Positions 1-8,128 of a stretch of DNA of 15,479 bases are shown piece by piece (the first letter of the stretch is position 1; the number at the start of each line of letters is the position of its first letter). The DNA comes from Terfezia claveryi (lineage: Eukaryota; Ascomycota; Pezizomycetes; Pezizales; Pezizaceae), in the NCBI GenBank assembly GCA_015179025.1, contig WHUX01000649.1, positions 1 to 15,479 of the forward strand. Direction: 5' to 3'. The notes beneath the pieces are model-generated. The model was given only the letters and a program-made list of their open reading frames with translations. It had not been told where the DNA came from and ran no database searches. A program made the translations under genes and the position numbers.

Positions 1-75
1 GAAGAAAAGTAACTCGACGATCGTATCGCATAACCAGCTGCATTTGGTTGCAGACAGACGACGAAATCAGACATA

Positions 76-1868
76 ATGGCGTCTGAACTTAGTAAGAAGA
101 CTAAGAGGTCGAGACGGTTAACTATGTTACCCGAAGATATTAAGAAATTAGTAGAAGAAACTCCCAGAAAGACCAGATTTATAGTTCCTAACACAGAAGG
201 GGAAATAAATCTGCCCATGGATATAGAATAGGAGAACCAGGTGGAGCAGGAACCAAACTATATTTTAGTATGGCTTACCTCTTGCACCAGAAGAATTTTG
301 AGACAGACATCTTCTAATAATTGGGGAGATTTTGAAATATACTCGCTCAATGGGACATGCCCAACAGTATCATCATGATAATACTCGACTCTTAATGGAA
401 GCCGTAGCAAAACACTATTTATGGCTAACACCTTACTCATTCAAAGAAGAAGATTTAGAAATGAACGCATTTTTAAGTAAAGAATTAAGGAAACCTGTTG
501 TTCTGCTTTTAAGGAAACCGAATTGGGTAATAAATAACTGGGAAGAGATATGGCATTCATGATGAGCGGCACTCATCTAGAAGAATCAGCACATACCGTG
601 GAGGATTTTTTTCATCCTAGCAAGAACTTCCAGGAGCATTCCTGAGAACACCAAAGATCAATCGAAAGGCAAAGGTCGAGCACCTGAGACACCAGAAAGG
701 AGGACTGGGTCAGCCAAAGAACCAGACGACAAAGACCAACCACCAGAAGATATAAATTACTAGGAAGATAATGATGATCTAGATACAGGACTAGACCACA
801 GAAGCAAAAAACCAAGGAGGAGGACGAGACCCGATGATAGTAGAGATGACAGCTCGAACTCTGACAAGGCATGTCAGTTGCAAGTCAAACTTTAAAAGAA
901 AACTCAAACGAGGAAAATCAGTTGAACAACAGCAATGGGAATCTACACAGGAATGGTTACAATGGTAACCATAAAGCAACGAATACTTTAAAGGAATAAA
1001 GATTGATATGCCAGAAAATTAAAGGAGAAGACAAAAAATGGCAAGACTCACAATATTTTGACTCTTGTGCACAGCAATGCAACGTTGGTTGTTCTAAAAG
1101 AATAGATTTAGAAGGTGCTTCAGCTTTGGAAATTGTTGGATTCAGAATGGAAGGAAGCCGCTCACTACTTATAATCAGTTCCTAAGAGAAAAAGGAAGAA
1201 TGCGACATTCTTTAGTTTCATACTAGTGCTAAGGGATTTTCTGATACCCTCTACTAGTAAGGACATTTTGTGGAAACGATAGGAGACAGCACACCATATA
1301 AGGACGGACTCACATGGGAATTAAACAGTTTGCCAACTGGCTTGCTGAAATGCAAATCAAATTGATTAACAAGGATGGCAAACAACCAATATCGCAGGAA
1401 GTAAAAAGAAGAAAGTTTCTTAATCACCTGCCCCATATATGTCAGGTACATTAATTCCTTTAATCAAAGAAGAATGGTCATATGATCAGCTCGTACATCA
1501 AGCGGAGTCATATGAAGCTTCCAAGAAGGATATTGCCCCACCATCCACACAAATACATCCCGATGACAACACCTCGGAATGAAAATCGAAGTCACAGTCC
1601 ACGCAGGGACCAGAATCAACGACAAAAAACAGGATTTAATCCTAGCAGCAATCCCAACACCAAACCCAACACAGAAAATCGGAAGGACTCAGATTGGGAC
1701 ACCATCACAAAAAAATTGGATCAGAAGACGAAGATGCAATTAATTAGAGACAAGAAATGTCTATGGTGTTGGAACCCTGGACACTCCTACAAGGACTGTA
1801 GGAAACGAAAAAATAAGGTACCCATGCGTACAGCCGCACAAGATTTAGCTATGCCGATAGCCACAAGG
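76..1868 (+). pseudogene. Gag remnant of element 1 with CCHC zinc knuckle
   Basis: Gag forms the virus-like particle and binds the element RNA. An ATG at 76 opens a 51-residue basic frame that stops at TAG 229-231; it is the first plausible Gag start. Protein-like pieces then appear in different frames at 302-562, 550-645, around 1003-1185, 1314-1451 and 1451-1580, so the coding sequence is heavily frameshifted. The clearest signature is a zinc knuckle at 1758-1799, CLWCWNPGHSYKDC, an exact CX2CX4HX4C. It sits after a Pro/Asn/Arg-rich stretch and before a Lys-rich run, as in the nucleocapsid part of Gag. The pieces before about 1300 I place as Gag only by position; their sequence is not recognised on its own. 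Confidence 0.7.
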
Positions 1869-2350
1869 ATAAAAACAACAAGGATAAAATCAAGGAACGA
1901 CCCTTGTCAAGACAGGTACCAGATTTTAGCAAGGTATTCGTTAAAGCTAACGAACACCCCGCACTAGCTTTAATTGATCTCCAAACAAAGGGAGGAGACT
2001 TAATCAATTCTCAATTTGTACACCTATACAAAATACCGACTAGAAGTATCGAGAAGAAATCATTAAGTACTGCAATTAAAGGCTCAAAAGGAACGATAGA
2101 CAAAGCTTGTACTATCAAACTTGATTGGATAGGTTATGTAGAAGAACGAACGTTCTATGTAGCTCATTTGACTGGATGGGACATGATACTAGGAGAACCT
2201 GCTCTCAGCAAAGTGCGAGCAATAATTCCTGCCCATCAGGAACCAGTTACTATCCAACCGGAAAATATTCCACGATTCCAGCTAAGTGTATGGAAGGATC
2301 TAGAACATGGCGAATGGTATAAGATCAGCATATACACAGGTCAGCTGTGA
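1869..2350 (+). pseudogene. Retroviral-type aspartic protease-like domain of element 1
   Basis: This frame, shifted relative to the zinc knuckle frame, carries a segment reading ALALIDLQTKGGDLINSQF about 20 residues after the methionine at 1904. About 65 residues later comes WDMILGEPAL. Known families show an ALIDxG-type catalytic loop followed by an ILG motif, and both landmarks are present in the right order and spacing. The catalytic loop here reads D-L-Q-T instead of D-S/T-G. That could be a family variant or a lesion. The domain would cleave the Gag-Pol polyprotein. The frame ends at 2350 and the following RT frame overlaps it in another register, so another frameshift lies at about 2307-2350. 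Confidence 0.7.
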
Positions 2351-3390
2351 ATCAGTCACAGATTATAGTGAACCAGATAATTGGGAAAATATTAGTGACG
2401 CGGAAGAAACTGATTCAGAAAGAGAACTCGTGACAGCTGTTTCTACGGTACAGAAACAATTCAACCCTGTAACGGAGTTTCCCTTATTATTTCCCAAGAC
2501 AATTCCATGGGAATTACCTCCACTAAGAAAAATTAATCACTCTATCAAACCAAAAGCAGGAGCTACTTGGATACCAAAATGGCGACCCTCAGGACATCGA
2601 TTTAGACAACAAATCCATGACAAATTAGTCGAAGAAGAAGCATCAGGTCGCATATATAGAGTAGAAAATGACACAAATGCTGTAGTCATGTTCACTATCC
2701 CTAAATGAGATAAACCGGAAGAAGCCAGACATGTCAATGACTGTCGAGACCGCAATTTAGCCGTCGAACCGGACACACCCCATTGCCAGATATTAATGAA
2801 GCAATTGAACTAGTAGCGGAGAATCCCATTTGGACTAAGCTCGACTTAGCCGACGGATTTTTTAATATCAGGAACAATAAAGAATCTGAGCAACACTCTA
2901 CTTTTTATGTCACATGGGATATTTCAGAAGTAGAGTTATGCAACAAGGGGATCGTAACGCACCTGCTACCATGGTTCCATTATGCATGAAATTTTTAAGG
3001 ACATGGTCTATAAAAATTTAATCATCTATATTGATGATATTATTATATTCTCTAAAACGTATGAAGAACATGTAGAATTATTGAAGAAAGTACTTCAACG
3101 TCTACAGGATGAGAAATTCTATCTCAAAGAAAGCAAATGCCAGTTCTTTACTCCAAGATTGGAAATCTTAGGACACGTTTTAACATCAGATGGATTACAT
3201 GTAGACCCGAAGAAGAGGACTACTATATTAACATTTCCAACTCCTACAAGAAAAAAGATCTTAGAGGATTCCTTGGAATGTTAATTATCTCAGCAGATTT
3301 ATTCCTGACTTGGCATCGTATGCGAGCACCCTGTCAGAACTGCAAGGAGAAACAAAGAAATGGGAATGGACAGATACTCATAACGCAGCT
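2351..3390 (+). pseudogene. Reverse transcriptase domain of element 1, frameshifted
   Basis: Reverse transcriptase copies the element RNA into DNA. The fingers/palm start is visible at about 2467-2705, with GRIYRVENDTNAVVMFTIPK just before a TGA at 2706. Motif A is at about 2834-2863 (WTKLDLADGFF, catalytic Asp codon 2843). The NAPATM-type motif is at about 2959. The catalytic YIDD is at 3027-3038, inside LIIYIDDIIIFS. A connection-like FLGM segment follows at about 3260. These pieces occupy at least five successive registers, with breaks near 2775, 2936, 2981, 3250, 3282 and 3390. No single frame could make the enzyme. Assignment to RT is firm from the ordered motifs. Confidence 0.9.
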
Positions 3391-4187
3391 TTGAAAAACT
3401 CAAGGAACTCGTGAATTCCCCACATGTTTTAAAACCCTGGAATAATGAATCTACTGAACCCAAATATTTAGTCTGTGATGCTAGTGATGTAGGACTAGGA
3501 TCTTGGATAGGTCAAGGACCGTTGACGCACATCAGACCATCATGCTTCCACTCTAGAAAATTTAATCCAGCACAACTCAATTATCCTACCTTTCAAAAGG
3601 AATTATTAGCGATTATTGACTCATTAAAATTTTTTGAAGCACAATTAAGAGGTCACAAGTTCACTATCCTTACCGACCACAAACCGTTAGTAACCTTCCA
3701 TACTCAAACGCCTGCAAGTCAAAAATTGAGGCGATGGCAAGATTACCTAATGGAATTTGATACAGACATACAGCATACCGCAGGAAAGGAAAATTTGATA
3801 GCAGACGCTCTATCAAGAAAGCATAAATACTTGGACACTCCCACCACCGAGGACGATTATATCTCCAACAGCATCGATCCTCCTAACCATACCTACAACC
3901 GCAACATCTCTACCAATGCTTTAAGAACTTTCCACTCACCAGAAACCTCTACTCAGAACAATATGGTTTCTCCGGAGCTATCAATTTCAAGCATGTCGAC
4001 TGCGACTTCAACAAATGTCGTGGAAGAGCCGAAGAACTTGGACACCATATCTTCTGTCCATACTTCGAGGCATCCAGATGAAGAAAGCGAATATGACATG
4101 ATGAAGGAAGAAGAGTCCTCAGACACGAGACTCTATCCACTATACCAGAAGAAGTTTTCAGCGGGTATGATCGTGTACCCAATATAA
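3391..4187 (+). pseudogene. RNase H domain of element 1 with acidic Ser/Thr-rich tail
   Basis: This is the longest uninterrupted piece of element 1: 258 residues from 3411 to the TAA ending at 4187. Counted from 3411, the RNase H catalytic set looks complete: D23 in YLVCDASD, E64 in FQKELLAI, D89 in ILTDHKPL and D132 in IADALSRK. The domain therefore ends near nucleotide 3821. It would remove the RNA strand during reverse transcription. After it, about 120 residues are low in complexity and rich in Ser, Thr, Asn and Glu, with no recognised fold. That begins the unusually long spacer before integrase. The domain itself has no stop or missing key residue, although the flanking parts of pol are broken. 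Confidence 0.88.
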
Positions 4188-5193
4188 ACAAGAACAAACC
4201 CTTAACAGTTCTTGGACTAAGATATAGGCCTCCATCTTCTGAAAACACAACAAAATACCCTCGCTCCCGAAGAAGCGAAGGAAATTGCTATCGACTTGGC
4301 TCATAGCAATTGGCAACAACACAAAAGGATGCACTGGTCCTTTTGCCGTGATTTTTACTGTCCAGTTCATGGCAGCTCCCACGCCATGAACAACCCATGT
4401 TCACCGTCGAAACATGTGCAATCTGCAACCACCACGGACATGGCAGTTTGAACTGTGACCTGACAGCCTCAGTTCTTAAGAAGGAGAAGGAATTCCTTAC
4501 GACTCGTATTGTGCATATCTTATCCGCAAATGAGCCTCAAAAGGAACTAGCACCAGTACAACAAACGCCAGCTTATCCACCTCACCAGCTCTCAGCCGCG
4601 AAGAAGCTATCCAGGAAATCGGAGAATGGGCAAAAAGATGGATTACCAACAAGCCGACACAACCTACTCTCCAACCCAGCATTCAGTTCAGTAACCCTAC
4701 CGAACAGATGACCAACCGACAAATGGAACAGGAGATCATGAATACTCCTGTTGCCCCACAACAACCATGGAATGCACCTCAACAACCAGCTGCAACCGCT
4801 AGCAGCAGTAATGCATTCCAATCAACACCGCGCCGTCACACTCGTTCTAAAAAGGAGTAGCATTGACGAAGATTTACCCTCTTTCATTCAAGACACCAAG
4901 ACCTCCAGACAGCGTTGTGATTTCTGTAAGTTCTCAGGACATAATGCTTCTACATGCAAGGAGAAGAAACCCACCATCAATGACTTCAACATAAGGATCG
5001 AACCGACCCTCAACAAGCTCATTGAAGAGAAACACATCAGCGACGGATGGGAAGACGACAAGGACTACTTCATCACACAGTGGCTTGACCAAGGTACAGG
5101 TATGAAAGCCGCATATCAATCATGTATGAGAGTATGTCCTATCTGGAAGAACTACTATGATACCTTTGTGAACCGTAAGGATCATAGAAGAAG
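4188..5193 (+). pseudogene. RNase H-integrase linker of element 1 with three zinc-finger-like motifs
   Basis: Between RNase H and integrase the translation shifts register several times but keeps protein-like character. Three cysteine/histidine clusters are visible. At 4344-4382 the residues CRDFYCPVHGSSH fit CX4CX2HX3H. At 4415-4456 CAICNHHGHGSLNC is an exact CX2CX4HX4C knuckle. At 4916-4957 CDFCKFSGHNASTC is a second exact CX2CX4HX4C knuckle. The intervening sequence is Gln/Pro/Ala-rich, including a piece at about 4600-4857 that ends in a basic cluster and TAG 4858. Such knuckles normally sit in Gag and bind nucleic acid; here they lie in the middle of pol. From memory, a CX4C-PVH-like motif occurs at this place in some agaricomycete elements, but I cannot check that here. 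Confidence 0.65.
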
Positions 5194-6406
5194 AGACGGA
5201 TTTTTGTATGTCAAGAACCGACAAGGACAATGGAGACTAGTCTTGCCCTCTACCTTTAATATCGAAGGTAAGAACTATCTCGAATTGGTTATTAAAGATG
5301 CACATGAAGCAACCGCTCATGGTGGCATTGAAAAAACGATGAAATATCTTACTGACCGATATGATTGCAGTCCTTTGCAGAACCAACTAAGGACTATATC
5401 AGAAGTTGTGATACTTGTCAACGGACAAAGTATTCCAACAAGGCACCACTTGGACTCGTAACCCCATTACATGTACCAAGTAGGCCATGGACTGACATAT
5501 CGATGGATTTTCTTAAGTTAGCACCTGTGTTTACTAAGTGTTCAATTTTGTACCGAATATTCCTGTTGAAGAAGATCATGTAGTTTGTATTTCACGACTT
5601 TGGACGATTGTCGATAGACAATCAGGATTCAAGTTTCTTATTCCTGTCTCAGATAATTTCACAGCAGAACAATGTACTGCTACCTTTGATACTCATGTAG
5701 TCCCACTATGGGATACCCTTTCTGTATTGTTTTTGACGCGACACTCTTTTTATGTCAACGCACTTTCAAGATTGGGCTAGGAATAAAGGAATCAAGTTGG
5801 AACCGTCCACCGCATATCATCCACGTGCAGACGGACAATCGGAAATTGTGAACAAAGAAATTCTACAAGTAGCAAGAGCCTGTAAAATCGAAGGATTTGA
5901 TTGGCTACAGAAACTACCAGAGATACAGTTGAAACTTAACTCTAGGTATAATGCCGCTAGACAGAATAGTCCCTTTTCCACACTATTTGGATTTAATGCA
6001 CATCTTGGCGTATCGATACTTCCATACCCCATTAATGCATATGTACCAGCAAATGAACGTCATGAGGTAACGTCTAAAAACCTATATGACCCAAGAAGAC
6101 TCAAGCATCTCAAGCGAACAAACGACTACCCAATACAGCCAAATTTTCAGTCGGACAACAAGTTATGCTTTCCTCAGAAAATATCAACCTATCGAACGTC
6201 TCACCCAAACTCAAACCAAAATGGCTAGGCCCATTTCCCATTATTTCTAGTAATCGGAAACGCAATAACTATAGCCTAGACCTATCCAGTCAACCTGACC
6301 TCCACCTCATATATAATACTTTTCATATTAGCAAACTCAAACCATACTATAAAAACGATCCTACCCAGTTCCCTCACAGACAATCTAGGAACCAGGACCA
6401 ATTCAA
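5194..6406 (+). pseudogene. Integrase of element 1: HHCC domain, DDE core, GPF-type C-terminus
   Basis: Integrase inserts the DNA copy into the genome. The N-terminal zinc domain shows His codons at 5303 and 5318 (DAHEATAHGG) and the CxxC pair at 5407 and 5416 (CDTCQRTK). The catalytic core begins with WTDISMDF at about 5490. The second Asp region, VFD, at about 5730-5740 is scrambled by a frameshift. The third acidic residue is the Glu in ADGQSEIVNKE, residue 31 after the ATG at 5752. A GPY/F-like module follows at about 6210-6345 (KWLGPFPII, then FHISKLKPYY). Register changes occur near 5365, 5540, 5745 and 6160. The domain order is unambiguous, but the protein could not be made from this copy. 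Confidence 0.88.
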
Positions 6407-6780
6407 GAAGATCGTTATGAAGTTGAAAAGGTATTAGAATTCAGAACAGCTCCTCGAACTGGAGAAAACAATATAAGGTCAGATGGCTAGGATACTCTCC
6501 TAAATATGATTCCTGGGTAAACGCCAAGGATATCACCACCGAAATTCTTCAAGACTTCTGGACGACCGGAAGTATGGAAGATACATTCAAGAGACGTCGA
6601 AGGACTAAAGGAAAACAAGGACCACGAACCAGAGATGAGACCCGAGCTCTCATCCAACAAGAACGAGATAGAATCATGAGTCAAGGAAACACTAAGGATA
6701 TTCATGTTAATGCTAATGTATTAACAATGCATCAAATCTTAGGACGTATGGAAACCAATATGGCAGAGCGAAAGAAGTAA
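6407..6780 (+). pseudogene. Chromodomain and basic C-terminal tail of element 1 Pol
   Basis: The segment YEVEKVLEFR at about 6413-6442 is followed, after a frame change near 6462, by YKVRWLGYSPKYDSWVNAKD (about 6472-6531). This is the standard chromodomain pattern: Y-x-V-E-x-V/I, then YxVxWxGY, then W about seven residues on. Aromatic cage positions Y, W and W are all present. In chromoviruses this module recognises histone marks and directs integration to heterochromatin. A further tail of roughly 70-80 residues follows, beginning with a basic run (KRRRRTKGKQ) and a helical Gln/Glu/Arg stretch, and stops at TAA 6778-6780, just before the LTR. One frameshift splits the chromodomain; otherwise it is well preserved. 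Confidence 0.85.
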
Positions 6781-6798
6781 GGATAGGAAATCCTTCTA

Positions 6799-6808
6799 TG
6801 TGGGGAAG
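6799..6808 (+). promoter_or_regulatory. Possible polypurine tract
   Basis: The G/A-rich run GTGGGGAAG lies immediately before a TGTAATGG that looks like an LTR start, and 18 bases after the pol stop. Polypurine tracts prime plus-strand DNA synthesis and abut the 3' LTR. The tract is short and interrupted by one T, so this is a positional call. Confidence 0.45.
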
Positions 6809-6835
6809 TGTAATGGAGAACGTTGTTTCATTGCT

Positions 6836-6853
6836 TATATAATTGATTATATA
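6836..6853. repeat. AT-rich perfect palindrome in U3
   Basis: TATATAAT and ATTATATA are exact reverse complements separated by only two bases (TG). The palindrome lies about 27 bases inside the LTR start. Its role is unknown; it could be chance in an AT-rich stretch. Confidence 0.7.
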
Positions 6854-6963
6854 CTTTTGTATTTCCTATATTACTACTATGTTATGTAACTAAGCCTCTC
6901 GGTTGAAGGACTAGCCTTCTACCACCTCCTATTGCTTTATAAGCGTCCATAGCACGCGGAATT

Positions 6964-6985
6964 TGCCATGGGAAGTTCCATGGCA
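6964..6985. repeat. Inverted repeat TGCCATGG / CCATGGCA in U3
   Basis: Two 8-base arms, exact reverse complements, flank a six-base spacer (GAAGTT). Another TGCCAT follows at about 6989. It could be a dimeric protein-binding site or a cruciform-prone site; the function is not known. Confidence 0.7.
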
Positions 6986-7009
6986 CTTGCCATATGAAGA
7001 CACCCTCAT

Positions 7010-7112
7010 TATGGCCGCGTGACCTCTGTTTAAGGCGTGTGACTCATTACTATGGCCACATGACCATCGTTTATGGCGTGTGACTCATTACTATGGCCAC
7101 ATGACCCTTTTG
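7010..7112 (+). repeat. 41-bp direct tandem repeat (2.5 copies) in U3 with TGACTCA sites
   Basis: Copy 1 is 7010-7050, copy 2 is 7051-7091 and a partial third copy is 7092-7112. By eye, copies 1 and 2 match at about 35 of 41 positions. Each full copy contains TGACTCA (7040-7046 and 7081-7087), the classical Gcn4/AP-1-type bZIP recognition sequence. The array lies about 75-175 bases upstream of the TATA box, the usual place for an LTR enhancer. That it is an enhancer is inference. Confidence 0.85.
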
Positions 7113-7183
7113 TACAGCGCACCACCTTCTGGTGTGCCACCCTTTATTGTATTTATTTCCTTAGTCATCAGATCTCAGAGGAG

Positions 7184-7191
7184 TATAAATA
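7184..7191 (+). promoter_or_regulatory. TATA box of the element 1 LTR
   Basis: TATAAATA is preceded by GAG and followed by a GC-rich step. It lies downstream of the tandem repeats and about 15 bases before a perfect hairpin. It is the best core-promoter candidate in the LTR, placing transcription start at about 7210-7225. Confidence 0.7.
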
Positions 7192-7198
7192 GGCCGCT

Positions 7199-7216
7199 GG
7201 ATTCCCTCTGGAATCC
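7199..7216 (+). repeat. Hairpin near the likely transcription start
   Basis: GGATTCC and GGAATCC are exact reverse complements around a four-base loop (CTCT). The hairpin lies 8 bases after the TATA box, at or just before the inferred start of R. Confidence 0.65.
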
Positions 7217-7338
7217 ACAGAAAGACAAGAAGCAACCAAGCAAGCACCAGAGCAAGCAAGCCTATATTCCGATCAGATCAAGATCATATAGCTTAGATAG
7301 CACAAATCATATAAGATAGATTACACCAGTTAATTACT

Positions 7339-7353
7339 GTTCCCTTCGGGAAC
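7339..7353 (+). repeat. Hairpin GTTCCC-TTC-GGGAAC in R/U5
   Basis: Six-base perfect arms with a three-base loop. It lies in the transcribed part of the LTR by position. Confidence 0.65.
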
Positions 7354-7380
7354 GTCCTACATAGTAATCTCCCTACCCTT

Positions 7381-7397
7381 CTGAGGTCTTACCTCAG
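7381..7397 (+). repeat. Hairpin CTGAGGT-CTT-ACCTCAG near the LTR end
   Basis: Seven-base perfect arms with a three-base loop, ending about 15 bases before the proposed LTR terminus. It could fold in the genomic RNA near the primer-binding region. Confidence 0.65.
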
Positions 7398-7412
7398 CAG
7401 AACCGAAATACA

Positions 7413-7848
7413 CAAACGTCCGTGCCTACGGATATAGATTGTATAAACGGTACCGAATGAATACTGTCTAGTACCATTCATTAACAAGCTTATTCGGGTG
7501 TCAAGAGATAGGTGTCAGTATGACGGTTAGTTCGAGGCAGAATTACCCAAAAGTTAGTCTTGTTGGTTGATAATGATGTTATTGTGACAGAAAGAAGAAG
7601 GATACAGTCGTTATGGTATTTTTTATGGAAAAACTCGAAGTAGGTAATGGGAGTGATTTTTTGGAGGTACGATTCTACTTTTGTGATCTCTCTATCTTTT
7701 CTTCTTTTTAAGTTAGCAATACTATTAAAGCTCTCACCCGGTCCTTCAGTGCATATTCTTCTGTTAGGAATGAAGTGCCTTCATATTGGTCCCTTCGACC
7801 GGAGAGTTTATCACTAAATTATTATCACCAAAAGGAAGAAAAAACAAG
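7413..7848. other. Gene-free spacer between element 1 and element 2
   Basis: No convincing coding sequence, tRNA or LTR pair was found. Visible items are an AATGAAT / ATTCATT inverted pair at about 7458-7482, two GGTGTCA copies at about 7497 and 7511, and a pyrimidine-rich run at about 7687-7710. It may be the eroded 5' LTR and leader of element 2, but I could not match it by eye to any segment downstream of element 2. Confidence 0.5.
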
Positions 7849-8085
7849 ATGGGGAGTCCCAAAAAACGAAGCAGAAATGTATGAGGTTATAGGAATGGTT
7901 AGCGGGAAGCTAATCAAAATGTCGTGGGAGAACTGGGTGTAGATGACGATAGTATGGATGCTAATAGAAATGTACAAAGACTTGAAGAGGATCTGGAACT
8001 TGGAAAAGAGAGAAATATGAAGAAGGAAGAACGAAGAATAGAAAAAAGGATCAAAGTGATCCTCAAAGACGACAGAAAGAAGTGA
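7849..8085 (+). pseudogene. Possible Gag N-terminus of element 2
   Basis: An ATG at 7849 opens with a basic segment, MGSPKKRSRN, then hits TGA at 7882 and TAG at 7900. The same frame continues as an acidic-then-basic, Glu/Lys/Arg-rich stretch (7915-8082), likely helical or coiled-coil, until TGA at 8083. It lies in a different register from the downstream Gag frame. Its position just ahead of Gag and the basic start suggest the first part of Gag, but there is no recognisable domain. It could equally be leader sequence. Confidence 0.4.
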
Positions 8086-8128
8086 ATTTTTAGAATTGAA
8101 CGACATAGTATCTTAGCTTAAGAGGTAA

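Larger units (their letters stand above)
1..7412 (+). mobile_element. Degenerate Ty3/Gypsy chromovirus LTR retrotransposon (element 1), 5' LTR not in window
   Basis: The order of recognisable domains is Gag zinc knuckle, protease-like, reverse transcriptase, RNase H, integrase, chromodomain and then an LTR-like segment. The order RT, RNase H, integrase defines Ty3/Gypsy (Metaviridae), and a chromodomain after integrase defines chromoviruses. The left end lacks an LTR, so the element starts upstream of the window. The right end is placed near 7412 from a short TACA ending and is uncertain by tens of bases. At least 15 changes of reading frame, plus stops such as TAG at 229 and TGA at 2706, show the copy is dead. 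The direction is left to right throughout. Host inference: fungus, probably basidiomycete. Confidence 0.9.
6809..7412 (+). repeat. 3' long terminal repeat of element 1
   Basis: The segment begins TGTAATGGAGAACG directly after the polypurine-like run and ends near ATACA at 7412. This matches the TG...CA ends expected of an LTR, with a length of about 604 bp. Inside it are U3-type features (a 41-bp tandem repeat with bZIP-like sites and a TATA box at 7184) and a likely R/U5 with three hairpins. No coding sequence is apparent; the open stretch at 7080-7319 is not protein-like. The partner 5' LTR lies outside the window, so neither the exact 3' end nor a target-site duplication can be confirmed. 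Confidence 0.7.

Noticed and set aside
45..57. TGGTTGCAGACAG as a tRNA primer-binding site with the 5' LTR ending at 42
   Set aside because: The preceding 42 bases do not match the end of the proposed 3' LTR, and I could not match the motif to a particular tRNA 3' end.
7080..7319. Open frame of 79 residues inside the LTR
   Set aside because: It covers tandem repeats, the TATA box and hairpins, and its composition is not protein-like.
7520..7800. tRNA gene in the inter-element spacer
   Set aside because: Short TTCGA pieces are present, but no cloverleaf with acceptor stem and T-loop could be assembled by eye.
7825..8106. 93-residue hydrophobic reading frame on the minus strand
   Set aside because: It is the complement of the Glu/Lys-rich Gag-like stretch. 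Its Phe/Ser/Ile richness is the expected shadow of purine-rich DNA, with no start context or motif.
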